A model generated the notes under the pieces. That model ran no database searches and was not told the DNA's origin. It saw nothing but the letters and a program-made list of their open reading frames with translations. A stretch of 64,000 nucleotides of DNA from Methanobacterium_B sp963825335. Its GTDB lineage: Archaea; Methanobacteriota; Methanobacteria; Methanobacteriales; Methanobacteriaceae. Within the stretch, counting starts at the first letter, position 1, and every line of letters starts with the position of its first letter. The translations under genes and the position numbers were made by a program. Shown here in pieces: positions 9,485 through 18,993 of the stretch. The stretch lies in contig CAWGSP010000001.1 of the NCBI GenBank assembly GCA_963825335.1, positions 2,467,688 through 2,531,687 of the forward strand. Reading direction: 5' to 3'.

Positions 9485-10246
9485 ATGAAAGAAGATATTA
9501 TCAAATACGCTTTATCATTAGGAGTTGACGACATAGGTTTTGCTTCGGTTGAAAATTACAATAGTCCTGACTCAATACCGATAACGGAACTGTTTCCAAA
9601 AGCAAAAACGATCATTGTATTGGCATTTCAGCAGATAGATAATTGCGAAAGTGCTTACGATCAATTTGCATCAATAGGGATTAAAATGTTGTCAGAATTT
9701 TCTCACACCGTCACATATAAGTTAGCAAGCTTCATAAAAAAAGAGTTCAAAGCACATGCGATGGTTGTACCCTATGCTGCACCAATAACTATGTCTAAAA
9801 ATACACACATGCCATCTGGATTTGTCTCACTGCGCCATTCAGCTTATGCTGCAGGTTTAGGTACATTTGGCCGTCATAATCTTATAATACACCCAGATAT
9901 GGGTTCTAAAGTTATTTTTACTGCCATACTAACAGATATAGAAGTTCCATGTGATACTCCTATTAAAGAAAATCTATGCACAAACTGTGATATATGTGTA
10001 AAAAAATGTCCTGTACAATCATTAAACCATGAAAACAGAACAGATGTAATGAAATGCTTATCAAACAGTCAACCATATGGATTTGGTGGAAATAAACAGT
10101 TTTGGATGAAATTTATTGATAGCACGCCCGAAGAACAGAAAAAAATGCTAGAAAGTGATATTTATCGTAAAATATACCAAGCACAGGCATTAGGATCACA
10201 ATATGTTTGCTTCAACTGCACAAAAAACTGTCCAATTGGACAGTGA
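9485..10246 (+). CDS. QueG-like 4Fe-4S protein (epoxyqueuosine reductase-related)
   Basis: 253 residues from ATG 9485, chosen because GGAGAG lies 8-14 bases upstream; the frame also extends to a TTG at 9467. The N-terminal two thirds match the cobalamin-type fold of the QueG-related family (KAKTIIVLAF, SLRHSAYAAGLGTFGRHNL). The C-terminal part has a bacterial-type ferredoxin signature CTNCDICVKKCP and a later CFNCTKNCP, giving ligands for two 4Fe-4S clusters. It is shorter than true QueG (about 350 residues) and archaea do not make queuosine by that route, so the substrate is unknown; a corrinoid-linked reductase or reductive activator is plausible. It follows the broken UPF0305 gene by 30 bases. 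Confidence 0.72.
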   Translation: MKEDIIKYALSLGVDDIGFASVENYNSPDSIPITELFPKAKTIIVLAFQQIDNCESAYDQFASIGIKMLSEFSHTVTYKLASFIKKEFKAHAMVVPYAAPITMSKNTHMPSGFVSLRHSAYAAGLGTFGRHNLIIHPDMGSKVIFTAILTDIEVPCDTPIKENLCTNCDICVKKCPVQSLNHENRTDVMKCLSNSQPYGFGGNKQFWMKFIDSTPEEQKKMLESDIYRKIYQAQALGSQYVCFNCTKNCPIGQ

Positions 10247-10756
10247 ATTCTAACAAAATTTATGAATATTAATTTAAAACTAAAATTAGAATTAATAAAA
10301 ATCTTTCAAACTATCGTAAACGAGAATTATTTTCTCTAAACAAAAGCCCCCAAATGATTTTTATCAACTTTAGCATATATCATTCCCTGCATATACCCGA
10401 AATGATCTAAACAGGAGTAATTTGAACATTTTATCAAATGCATATGAGTTTAATTTTATTACTCCCTCTTACGCATAAACCTACTCTGATTAAAGTATTC
10501 TAACTCCCACATTTTAGTCGTATATCATTAAAGTTGGTATTTGATAAATAAACAAATATAATTATAATGTTTCAATTCATATTTTCAAAAAAAATAAAGT
10601 TACATTACAATTCAAAAATAATCAAGCAACTTGATTAAGATTATGTGACAATTAAAAAAATGTAGAAGAAAAAAGACTCATTTCAATTGAACATTTATTT
10701 CTAAATGGATGGTTACAAATAAATGAATTTAGTGATCTTGAATTAATTATAATATA
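10247..10756. other. Intergenic stretch without genes
   Basis: It lies between converging genes. The only structure I see is a loose inverted repeat GGAGTAAT (10414-10421) and ATTACTCC (10458-10465) with a 36-base spacer. No coding or RNA signal. Confidence 0.4.
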
Positions 10757-11440
10757 CTATTTTTCTATCCATAATTCAAAGCCTATCGGATCTCTTGGAT
10801 CGTCCAAAATTTCGTATTTTTTAACGTTAGTATGGGTAACCAATTCTCTGATCTCATCTTTGGTGTATGCACTCCTCAGCAAAAATGTCTTGAAGGTTAA
10901 TTTGGTAAATAATGTATTTATCCAATTTAAGTTCATATTTTCTACATCTTTGTTAATTTCTTCTCGGGATGCATCTCTTTTTAGATCTATTATTAAACCC
11001 TTTCCGTTGGGCTTTAAAACACGGTTGATTTCATTCAATGCTGTATGAGGTTTGGTAAAATTTTTAAAGGCTGCGGTGCATATTATAAAGTCAAATGATT
11101 CATCTTCAAAATGTATGTTTGATGCATCTCCATGTGTAAAATTGATTTTCACACCCTCTTCTTTGGCCTTTGCCTTTTCAATTTCAACGAAGGTGTTGCT
11201 GATTTCTAACCCTGAAATATTGTAGTTACCAAGTTTTGCAAGCTCTATTGATAAATATCCCGGACCTGGAGCTATTTCTAAAACATCACTACCCTCATTG
11301 ACATTTTGTGCAACTAATTTTGCCCAATTTTTATACTGCTTCATGTTACCCTTAACATTTTTCGCGTACCATCGGGCTATAATTCCTTCCATTGCTATGC
11401 CTTTATAGCTCTTTTTAACTTTGGATTCATCTATGGCCAT
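10757..11440 (-). CDS. Class I SAM-dependent methyltransferase
   Basis: 227 residues. Motif I is DVLEIAPGPGYLSIELAKLG (about residues 52-71), followed by an acidic loop (GLEIS), motif III/IV around DASNIHFEDESFDFIICTAAF, and the post-motif NEINRVLKPNGKGLIIDLKR, all as in the Methyltransf_11 family. The substrate cannot be read from the sequence; ubiquinone- and lipid-type methylases share this layout. GGGGAT precedes the ATG. It begins 49 bases after the second bactofilin-like gene on the same strand and may be the last gene of that operon. Confidence 0.8.
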   Translation of the reverse strand: MAIDESKVKKSYKGIAMEGIIARWYAKNVKGNMKQYKNWAKLVAQNVNEGSDVLEIAPGPGYLSIELAKLGNYNISGLEISNTFVEIEKAKAKEEGVKINFTHGDASNIHFEDESFDFIICTAAFKNFTKPHTALNEINRVLKPNGKGLIIDLKRDASREEINKDVENMNLNWINTLFTKLTFKTFLLRSAYTKDEIRELVTHTNVKKYEILDDPRDPIGFELWIEK

Positions 11441-11489
11441 GTAATATCCCCTTTTTTATGATACTAATTAGTTATCGAAATATCATACG

Positions 11490-12173
11490 TTAAATTTTTT
11501 TATATTTATCTACAATGGATTTTTCTTTGTTTTCGTAACTTTCTTTATATTCTACAAGGTCTATTTTACATCCAGTTCCGATGGTTATTTTATTACCTCT
11601 AACTACTTTTGCATGGGTATTTTCAAGGTAGATGTAATCGCCTTCTATGATTTTTGCATCGAGTATTTTATTAGTTTCACTCGGCATTATCATATTTTTC
11701 AAGCCTAAAAAGCTTAATTTAGCATTCTTTTTTACTGTTATTTCAGCACATCCTATTTCATCAACTTTACATGGCCAGTACAAATTTATTTTTATTTTGT
11801 CGGCATTTAAAAGTCCACCGATATTGAAACCACCTTCTAATTTAAAAATTTCAGCATTAAAATCATTATCAGTCTGGATGTAGCCTGTTATTGATGTATC
11901 ATCTGCAAACACTTCGTTATTAATCTCTATTTCCCCTTGAATTTTGAGATTTTCTGTTTCTAACGGACCTTTAAATTCTGTATGACCCTTTATATTGACA
12001 GTATCTATTACTTCTAATTTACCGTCAAATAGGCCATCTCCGTACACTTTAACGTTGACACACTCGACGTCTCCATGTATCTGGCCTGATCCCTTGATGT
12101 TCACATCTTTGAATTTTCCACCGGAGGAAGTTCCTTGGCCATAAATATTTAAATTTCTACAATTGTTTTTCAT
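11490..12173 (-). CDS. Bactofilin-like polymer-forming protein (second copy)
   Basis: 227 residues from ATG 12173, preferred over an upstream TTG at 12209 because GGAGAATGGGGAT sits just before it. The body is a run of short beta-strand repeats of the kind NIKGSGQIHGDVECVNVKVYGDGLFDG, the right-handed beta-helix of bactofilins, which polymerise without nucleotide into membrane-linked filaments. A C-terminal segment (ARVVRGN-like HAKVVRGNKITIGTGCKIDLVEY) is shared with its neighbour. It is the third gene of the operon started by the YhbD-like regulator and corresponds in position to B. subtilis yhbF (bacF). No membrane segment is seen. Filament formation is inferred from family. Confidence 0.75.
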   Translation of the reverse strand: MKNNCRNLNIYGQGTSSGGKFKDVNIKGSGQIHGDVECVNVKVYGDGLFDGKLEVIDTVNIKGHTEFKGPLETENLKIQGEIEINNEVFADDTSITGYIQTDNDFNAEIFKLEGGFNIGGLLNADKIKINLYWPCKVDEIGCAEITVKKNAKLSFLGLKNMIMPSETNKILDAKIIEGDYIYLENTHAKVVRGNKITIGTGCKIDLVEYKESYENKEKSIVDKYKKI

Positions 12174-12226
12174 GATTTTATCCCCATTCTCCTTGATTAC
12201 AATGTCCAAATGAAGGTTTATATATT

Positions 12227-12904
12227 TTATATTTTTTTATTAGTGGATATTATGGCTGTTTCGTCCTGTTTGTAGGTGTTTTTATATTCTATCAGTTCAA
12301 TTTCACAGCCTTTTCCTATTTCCACGTTATTTCCTCTTATGGTTTTGGCTTTAGTGTATTCTAGGTATATTTCATCACCTTCGATGATGTCGGTTATGAG
12401 ACAAGTGTTATATCCTAATGGTTGTATCATCTTTTCTAGTCTTGGGAATATAAACCGGCTTTCCCTTTTAACTGTGATCTTTTCACCGCCTATTTCTCGG
12501 GTTTCAGAGGGTCCGTGCAAATTTAATTCTAATTCACCAGAGTTTAGGAGTCCTCTTATTTTAAATGCTCCTTTTATTTGAAATTTTTCAGCGTTACAAT
12601 TTCCATTGATGTTGATACGGCCGTGTGTTGTGAAATCTCCGACTGATACATCACCACCGAAATCTCCAAATCCTTGAATATCGATGCTTTTTGATTCTAA
12701 ACTTCCTTTGATGATACTGTTGCCTTTTATATCAACAGATTCTGCTTTTAGGTTACCGCGAATTTCGCAACTACCTTCAATTTTCATGCTGATACATTCT
12801 ATATCACCGTCTATTTTTCCATTTCCTTTGATTATGACTGTTTTATAGTTTCCACCAGCAGTACATCCAGATCCTTCTATTGTTAAATCTTCTATACCAT
12901 TCAA
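12227..12904 (-). CDS. Bactofilin-like polymer-forming protein (first copy)
   Basis: 225 residues; TTG start with GGGGGAT about 6 bases upstream. The protein is a paralogue of the next gene, with the same opening (DLTIEGSGCTAGGNYK versus NLNIYGQGTSSGGKFK), the same beta-helix repeats (VIIKGNGKIDGDIEC, SVDIKGNSIIKGSLES) and the same tail (KTIRGNNVEIGKGCEIELIEY). It fits the bactofilin family and the position of B. subtilis yhbE (bacE). The gap to the YhbD-like gene is 17 bases and to the second copy about 50, so they are one operon. The two copies may co-polymerise, as proposed for the Bacillus pair. Confidence 0.75.
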   Translation of the reverse strand: MNGIEDLTIEGSGCTAGGNYKTVIIKGNGKIDGDIECISMKIEGSCEIRGNLKAESVDIKGNSIIKGSLESKSIDIQGFGDFGGDVSVGDFTTHGRININGNCNAEKFQIKGAFKIRGLLNSGELELNLHGPSETREIGGEKITVKRESRFIFPRLEKMIQPLGYNTCLITDIIEGDEIYLEYTKAKTIRGNNVEIGKGCEIELIEYKNTYKQDETAIISTNKKI

Positions 12905-12921
12905 GATAAAATCCCCCTATT

Positions 12922-13551
12922 TTATGTCATTTTAATCTTCAGTTCTTCGATTAATTCGGTGATATTTAGTCGTTCGATTATGTTTGTTTTGCTTTCAAAA
13001 TGTATTTCGCTTGGTTTTGAAATTATGCAACTGCTTGAAATTCCTAATTTCCTTATAAAGATCAGTTCGCAATTTTTTTCTTTATATTTTGGATAATTTT
13101 CTTCTAAAAGATTTAATATTTCTATTGCTTCGTCGAAATTGATTTTTCCAGACCCTAAAAGTTTGTCTAAAATATGGAGGTATAATATCTTTTCGAAGGT
13201 AAAGTCTTCTGATTCTCCCATTTCTTGGATATAAAATTCGATGGTAGACTTTGAAACAATGTTTTGCTCTTCGAGCTGTGTTCTGTTTACAACTAGTTCC
13301 ATGAGGTTTGGTGACAGTACTGTGGCAAGGTCGTCCAGGGATATATCACCCTTCATGTTTTTTATTTTCCCAATTCTTTCGAGTATCTTTTCTTTAGGAA
13401 AAAAGGTTTCTTGACCAGTGAATGTTGATTTCCGAATAAACCACTCTTCGGGTATTAGATTTTTTCGTTTCCATCGATACAATTGACCATAGGATATTTT
13501 AGTTAATTCTAAAAGATCTTTTTTAGATATTAAATTTGATTCCATCATCAT
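12922..13551 (-). CDS. YhbD-like (DUF4004) MerR-type regulator
   Basis: 209 residues. Three ATG codons in a row (13551, 13548, 13545) follow AAGGAGTGA; spacing favours the third. Residues 8-45 form a helix-turn-helix of MerR type (LISKKDLLELTKISYGQLYR, then WKRKNLIPEEWFIRKSTF), and the rest is helical. From memory this N-terminal block is nearly the same as in B. subtilis YhbD, whose gene likewise precedes two bactofilin genes. The gene starts the operon and probably regulates it, perhaps in response to an envelope or motility signal. The close match across domains of life suggests horizontal transfer. Confidence 0.78.
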   Translation of the reverse strand: MMMESNLISKKDLLELTKISYGQLYRWKRKNLIPEEWFIRKSTFTGQETFFPKEKILERIGKIKNMKGDISLDDLATVLSPNLMELVVNRTQLEEQNIVSKSTIEFYIQEMGESEDFTFEKILYLHILDKLLGSGKINFDEAIEILNLLEENYPKYKEKNCELIFIRKLGISSSCIISKPSEIHFESKTNIIERLNITELIEELKIKMT

Positions 13552-13560
13552 TCACTCCTT

Positions 13561-14056
13561 CGAAATTCCATTGTTGATCTAATTTTATAAGATTACGTAA
13601 CATAACACTGTTCTACAATATATTTTTATTCTATTTAAATGTTGCGTCTTAACAAATAAAATTGATTATTGAATTTATATAGAAATGATATTCTGTCTTG
13701 CATCGTCAATCTTTTATAAATTATTTTTTTAAAAAACATCAGCACAATATTTATCCCAACTTATATGGCCCTATTACACTTAAATTCAGCGTAAATTTTA
13801 TATATTTTGCAACACAAATATAAAATTAGTAAAAAAATTAAATTCTTTTACAAATTTTTTATCCGATTTGAAACATGTTATAGATTATTTTGAGATTATA
13901 TTTAAAAAAGAATCATTCGGGGGTCGGAGGGTGAAACACACAAAAATAGTGTTCCATTACATATAGCACGAAATTATTCTAAAATTTTCATTTTGCATAT
14001 AATCAAAAGATGATTCTGGTATTAATTTTTACAATACATAATTTTAGAGGTATATA
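13561..14056. other. Divergent intergenic region, bactofilin operon and radical SAM operon
   Basis: It must hold two promoters. TATA-like stretches occur near 13895-13905 for the plus strand. A GC-richer island GGGGGTCGGAGGGTG around 13919-13933 stands out from the AT-rich background, with no obvious function. No open frame is convincing. Confidence 0.35.
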
Positions 14057-15538
14057 ATGAAAAATACTCAAAATATTCAAGATTTGGATAATGATAATTT
14101 AGGGGACATGATTGGAGTATTTAAAAATATTGCTGATAATCCCCTGTCTAAATATTTACTCCAAAGAACATTAACATACTGTGAAAAGGATCAATCAACA
14201 CGATTAGAAAGCGCACTGAACTATTATCTAGGAAAAAAGGACACTGCATGTTATAAATGCAAACTAATATCTAAATTAATAGGTATTTTAGTCAAATCAG
14301 GAGTTAAAAGTTTTGGTACAACGGAACAAGAACTTAAAGAAGAAATGGACGATGATTACTGGGTTAAAGGACTAAGTAGCGTACTTAAAGGAATTGCTTT
14401 ATTTGGTGTAAACAAACCCTTCGTGCCAGGAGCTCCTTTTCAAATTGTATGGAACATCACAAAAGCATGCAACATGCGGTGTGTTCATTGTTATGAAAAT
14501 GCAGGCCGCCAGGGATCAAACGAACTCGCATCAAATGAAGTTATAGATGGACTAAAAAAAATGTCCAATGCCGGTGTTACATCAGTAGCCTTTTCTGGTG
14601 GGGAACCAACAATGCACCCCCAAATATTAGATTTTATTGAATATACTCAAAATAGCGGTATGTGTGCATCAATGGCTACAAATGGTTTTAATCTGTCGGA
14701 TAAAACCAGATCAAAAGATTTTATTGATGCAGGATTAGAATTTGTACAAATAAGTTTAGATGGAATCAATCCCAAAACTCATGACTCCTTCAGAAGAATT
14801 CCACATGCATGGGAAAATGCAGTGGGTGCAATCGAAAATTTTGTAGACGCAGAAATTTTCGTTGAAGTCGCAACAACAGTTACAGAACATAATATGGATG
14901 AAATTCCAGAAATGATCGATTTTGTAAGAGATTTAGGAGCTAACTGGTTTATGTTGTACAATTTCATACCAACGGGTAAGGGTACAGAAATAATGGACAT
15001 GGACCTATCACCCACAGACAGGACAAGAATCCTCAAAACAGCATATGCAGAAAATAAAAACGGTGAGATGCAAATATTATCAACAGCACCACAATATGCT
15101 GATGTGGCTAAATCCATGGTTTCAAAAGATTCACAAGTAATTCCAACACATTTTTACAATCCAGAATACACCAACCCCACACTAACACAACTCGCAGAAT
15201 TTATTGGTGGTTGCGGAGCCGGAAGATTTTATATGAGTATAGAACCGAATGGAGACATGTACCCCTGTGTATTCTTCCCACATAAAGAAGATGTTAAACT
15301 CGGAAACATAGCAGAAAACGACTTCGAAGAAACATGGAAAAACAATAATATCTTAAATATACTCAGAGATAAGGAAATACTCAACGGACATTGCGGTCAA
15401 TGTGATTCTAAACATATATGCGGCGGTTGCAGAGCAAGAGCATATAATTACTTTGATAACATTTTAGCTCCTGATCCGGGCTGTTTAAATAATGTTGGTG
15501 ATTGGGAGAAACTTAAAAATAAAATAGCAGGTAAATAG
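14057..15538 (+). CDS. Radical SAM protein with SPASM domain
   Basis: 493 residues; AGAGGTAT precedes the ATG. The radical SAM cluster motif is C138-x3-C142-x2-C145 (NITKACNMRCVHCYE), followed by AFSGGEPTMHP and ATNGF as in the classic core. The C-terminal SPASM domain carries the auxiliary cluster cysteines (GGCGAGRFYMSIEPNGDMYP, then CGQCDSKHICGGCRARAY and a final CL). Residues 1-120 are an added helical domain with a CYKC pair. SPASM enzymes modify peptides or tetrapyrroles (AhbD, NirJ, PqqE types); the target here is unknown. The B12 radical SAM gene starts 34 bases downstream, so the two probably act in one pathway. Confidence 0.85.
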   Translation: MKNTQNIQDLDNDNLGDMIGVFKNIADNPLSKYLLQRTLTYCEKDQSTRLESALNYYLGKKDTACYKCKLISKLIGILVKSGVKSFGTTEQELKEEMDDDYWVKGLSSVLKGIALFGVNKPFVPGAPFQIVWNITKACNMRCVHCYENAGRQGSNELASNEVIDGLKKMSNAGVTSVAFSGGEPTMHPQILDFIEYTQNSGMCASMATNGFNLSDKTRSKDFIDAGLEFVQISLDGINPKTHDSFRRIPHAWENAVGAIENFVDAEIFVEVATTVTEHNMDEIPEMIDFVRDLGANWFMLYNFIPTGKGTEIMDMDLSPTDRTRILKTAYAENKNGEMQILSTAPQYADVAKSMVSKDSQVIPTHFYNPEYTNPTLTQLAEFIGGCGAGRFYMSIEPNGDMYPCVFFPHKEDVKLGNIAENDFEETWKNNNILNILRDKEILNGHCGQCDSKHICGGCRARAYNYFDNILAPDPGCLNNVGDWEKLKNKIAGK

Positions 15539-15572
15539 AATTAATCATGTAAAAAAAAATTGGAAGAATAAT

Positions 15573-16991
15573 ATGACAAATATCGATGTAATATTGATAA
15601 ACCCAGTGGATGGAACCAATATCAAGACTGGTTTGGGTCTTAAAATTCCCCCACTAAACTTGATGTATCTGGCAGCTGTACTTGAAGAGGCCTCAATACC
15701 GGTTAAAATACTTGATGACGATTTGTGTCAGGCAGGTTTTGAAAAGGTTGCCAAATTAACACAACAAGCCAACCCAAGTATTGTGGGTGTAACAGCCACA
15801 ACAGCAACCATAAAAAATGCTTTAGAATATATCAAAACTATAAAAAAAGCTCTACCCAATGTTTTAACTGTTTTAGGAGGTCCACATCCCACTTTTCTTC
15901 CAGAAGAAACTTTAAAATCTGAAAAAGCTTTAGATGTAATAGTCATGGGAGAAGGTGAAGAAACCATCGTAGACCTCACTGAAAAATTTATTAAAAATGG
16001 GAGAAATGAACTACCATCGGTTAAGGGAATAGCATACAAGGATAATGACAAAATAAAAATTACACAATCTCGCCCTATGATACAAGATCTAGATAGCATC
16101 CCGTTCCCAGCACGACACCTAGTACCATTCAATAAATATGAAACATCCAACCAGTCAGGAGGAATGATTACAAGCAGAGGATGTGGATTTTCATGCAACT
16201 ACTGTTCATCATCACTCATAATGGGTAAAAAATTTAGGTCGCGCAGCCCAGAGAATGTTGTTGACGAACTTGAAGAACTGGTTAATACATACGGGATTCA
16301 TAATATAGCATTTCTAGATGACATATTCATGCTCAAGAAAAAAAGAGCTCAGATGATAGCCGATGAAATAAAAGATAGGGGTTTGGATGTGAGCTTTGTT
16401 GCTTCATCAAGAGTCAACACATTTGATCGTGAAACTCTAGAGTCACTTAAACATTCTGGAATGAGTACACTGTACTGTGGGGTGGAATCAGGATCCCAAC
16501 GAGTACTAGATTTAATGGGAAAAGGCATAACGTTGAAACAAGCCGAAGATGCATTTAAAACAGCTAAAAATGTAGGTATTGATACTGTTGGATCGTTCAT
16601 ATTAGGATATCCCGGCGAAACAATCCAAGAAATGGATCAAACAATAGATTTTTCAATAAAACTCGACCCAGACTACTGTCAGTTTTCAATATTAACACCG
16701 TTTCCAGGCACACCAATATACTATGAATTGAAACATAAAAACTTGTTAGACACAGAAAACTGGGATCGCTACACAGTCTTAAATTCTGTTATAAACTATG
16801 AACAACTCGGATTAAGTAAACAATTGGTCGAAAAAAAATTAACCCAAGCCTACTTAAAATTTTATATCCGTCCGAGCCATATCATCAGACATAGTAACAT
16901 GCTAAAGGTCTACATAAAAACATTGTTTAGGGGTTTCATCCTACCAAAACTAAAAAGTAAAACACCAAGCGGATGGTACAACGAAATTTAA
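15573..16991 (+). CDS. B12-binding domain radical SAM enzyme (class B type), copy 1
   Basis: 472 residues. Residues 1-140 are a cobalamin-binding Rossmann domain (VVGVTATTATIK-type core, LGGPHPTFLPEE, VIVMGEGEETI); the DxHxxG lower-ligand motif is replaced by DDLCQAG, as in many class B enzymes. The radical SAM cluster is C204-x3-C208-x2-C211 (SRGCGFSCNYCSSS). A conserved C-terminal tail follows (RPSHIIRHSNML). Class B enzymes methylate or cyclise unactivated carbons, for example in bacteriochlorophyll, hopanoids and archaeal tetraether lipids. It forms an operon with the SPASM gene and has a close paralogue at 45233-46669. Substrate not predictable; a lipid is a reasonable guess. Confidence 0.85.
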   Translation: MTNIDVILINPVDGTNIKTGLGLKIPPLNLMYLAAVLEEASIPVKILDDDLCQAGFEKVAKLTQQANPSIVGVTATTATIKNALEYIKTIKKALPNVLTVLGGPHPTFLPEETLKSEKALDVIVMGEGEETIVDLTEKFIKNGRNELPSVKGIAYKDNDKIKITQSRPMIQDLDSIPFPARHLVPFNKYETSNQSGGMITSRGCGFSCNYCSSSLIMGKKFRSRSPENVVDELEELVNTYGIHNIAFLDDIFMLKKKRAQMIADEIKDRGLDVSFVASSRVNTFDRETLESLKHSGMSTLYCGVESGSQRVLDLMGKGITLKQAEDAFKTAKNVGIDTVGSFILGYPGETIQEMDQTIDFSIKLDPDYCQFSILTPFPGTPIYYELKHKNLLDTENWDRYTVLNSVINYEQLGLSKQLVEKKLTQAYLKFYIRPSHIIRHSNMLKVYIKTLFRGFILPKLKSKTPSGWYNEI

Positions 16992-17005
16992 CGGATTAAA
17001 ACCAA

Positions 17006-17770
17006 TTATTCAATCCCTAAAGTTTCTAATGCACCAATTATGGTCCCTTTATTATTTTTTATGATTGTGGCTGTAAAATTTAACCATTTTCCATCGTTTC
17101 CTATTTGCGGGAAGAAATCTGTGCATTTGTAGGTATTATTATCAATTTCTGATTCGGTGCATTTATTTTTGTACCATCTTGGAAGATCGTGTATTGAATT
17201 ATCAGCAATTAAATCTGCCATGCATGGTCTTTTTTCATCGTAAAATGCTTTCCAGTGTTGATTTGTACCTACAATTTCATCGTACTCAATGCCGGTGAAT
17301 GTTGTCATGGCCCTGTTCCAGTAAACAACTGTATGATTAATGTCGATTAAAAATTGAGGGATTGGTGATCCATTTATTATTTCTTTTAATCGCTGCATAT
17401 ATTCGTGTTTGCAGATTGCCATCTCGATGTTTAACCTGAAACCCATAACATTATAGGGTTTAACCAAAAATCCATAGGGTTCTGCATCTTTGGCTTTTTC
17501 AATAATAAGCTCATTAGTATGGGCTGTAATAAAAATAACTGGTATTTCAAGCTTTTTTATTTTAGATGCAGCTTCTATGCCGTTCATATGCCCCTTGAGT
17601 TCGATGTCCATCAAAATTAAATCTGGTTTATATTCCATTGCTTTTTTTACAGCTTCTTCACCACTCGATGCTATCGAAGGAACTTCATAACCGAATGATT
17701 CTAGAATTTGTTCGAGATCCATGGCTTCAATGCATTCGTCTTCTACTAGGAGAATCTTAACTTTGACCAT
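17006..17770 (-). CDS. Response regulator receiver fused to a PAS domain
   Basis: 254 residues. The receiver domain (1-120) has the acidic pair in LLVEDE, phosphoacceptor D55 in LILMDIEL, and K104 in FLVKPYN. Residues 125-254 form a PAS domain of the extended type common in methanogen sensor proteins (IINGSPIPQFLIDINHTVVY, WNRAMTTFTG, then a Cys-containing loop with PCMADLI). There is no output domain for DNA binding, so it probably relays signals to partner kinases through the PAS domain. The stop lies 15 bases from the end of the converging radical SAM gene. Two more two-component genes follow on the same strand. Confidence 0.85.
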   Translation of the reverse strand: MVKVKILLVEDECIEAMDLEQILESFGYEVPSIASSGEEAVKKAMEYKPDLILMDIELKGHMNGIEAASKIKKLEIPVIFITAHTNELIIEKAKDAEPYGFLVKPYNVMGFRLNIEMAICKHEYMQRLKEIINGSPIPQFLIDINHTVVYWNRAMTTFTGIEYDEIVGTNQHWKAFYDEKRPCMADLIADNSIHDLPRWYKNKCTESEIDNNTYKCTDFFPQIGNDGKWLNFTATIIKNNKGTIIGALETLGIE

Positions 17771-18209
17771 TATCTCAAACCCGGTGTTGACAGAAAGTTA
17801 AAAAAAATTTCGTTTTAGTCATGAATTTTATTTTCATATGATCCCGTGATAAAAATTAATTGTTAATACTATGTTGATTGCAGGGATGGTTTATAATTAT
17901 CTAAAAAAATAGGATCATAATATGTATTTTATTGAGAAAAATGTTGGAATTCGATCATCTGATAATTATTCTCATATTTTAAAAAAGATGAAGGGATATT
18001 TAATTATAATATTAAATAGATTAGAAAATTTCAATACTGATGTAATAGATCTCGACCATTAACATCTTTAGTTAGTAGATATCTTTTAAATTTTGGTTTT
18101 TTACGACCGATTATTTTTTTACAATGTTATAAAGATTAATATGGTTTTTAAAGTTGACAAAGCTGGTATATAAGTGTGTTATTGACAAATATCGATTGTT
18201 TGTTCTTGT
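17771..18209. other. Intergenic stretch between two response regulator genes
   Basis: AT-rich, no coding signal on either strand. It should contain the promoter of the PAS-containing response regulator on the minus strand. I can assign no clear operator. Confidence 0.35.
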
Positions 18210-18632
18210 TCAACCATCATCAAATTTCTTCTTCACTTGTTTTTCTAACTTATGTTTTATTGAATATTTGAGTTCTACATGATCGTATGGTTTTATTATT
18301 TGATTATAACGTCCTGTAATGTTTGTATCTTCTATTTTAGATGATTTACTATTGGTTATTAAATATATGATAGGGATGTTTAAATTTTTAATCTGTGATA
18401 ACACTTTATCGTTACTATACTTGATAGCTAGATCCATTAATATTATATCTGGAATTATGATGGATGCATTTTCTATTGCTTCTTCACAACTCGATGCAAC
18501 GTATGGAACTTCGTAGTTGATATACTCTAGTACATGTTTCAGATTTAAGGCTTCAATGCTTTCATCAACGACTAAAAGAATCTTAATATTCCCCATAAAA
18601 AACATTGAATTTTTTTTCAAATTAGTTACCAA
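18210..18632 (-). CDS. Receiver-only response regulator, divergent
   Basis: About 140 residues. I place the start at the TTG at 18632 because AGAGGTG (18641-18647) sits 8 bases upstream; a GTG at 18641 would lie inside that site. The receiver fold is recognisable: LLVVDES acidic pocket, DIILMDLAIK with the phosphoacceptor Asp, YLITNSK for the Thr/Ser and IIKPYD for the Lys. Compared with its neighbour it has lost the usual IEAAKKIK helix pattern and is more diverged. As a single-domain regulator it may act by protein contact or as a phosphate sink for the kinase encoded next door. Confidence 0.75.
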   Translation of the reverse strand: MVTNLKKNSMFFMGNIKILLVVDESIEALNLKHVLEYINYEVPYVASSCEEAIENASIIIPDIILMDLAIKYSNDKVLSQIKNLNIPIIYLITNSKSSKIEDTNITGRYNQIIKPYDHVELKYSIKHKLEKQVKKKFDDG

Positions 18633-18641
18633 TGTTAACAC

Positions 18642-18993
18642 CTCTTAAGTTTTATTTAATGATTTCAGATACTTTTTAGCACCATTTATATTTTTTATAT
18701 AATTCATATAATTTATATTTATTGCACCCTATTACACCCTATTTTATCCTAATACAGTTAATATATATTTATTGAATAATATTATTCCAAGTTACAGTTA
18801 ATAAATTATCAAAATTTTATTTACAACCATAACATTCATTAATCCATCTAAAAAACAAAAATTTGTATTAATTTTAGGAATAATAAATCAAAAATCATAC
18901 AATCAACGCAATAACACGCGTAATAATATATTAAAAAATATAAAAAAAAATCTTTTTTTTTGATAGCTGACTATCCAATATATTAATCTAATT
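18642..18993. other. Intergenic stretch upstream of the receiver gene
   Basis: Very AT-rich. A short near-direct repeat of ACCCTATT occurs twice at about 18723-18745. No gene or RNA that I can support. Confidence 0.35.

Noticed and set aside
10414..10465. Inverted repeat GGAGTAAT/ATTACTCC
   Set aside because: The spacer of 36 bases and the short arms make it weak; not reported as a functional element.
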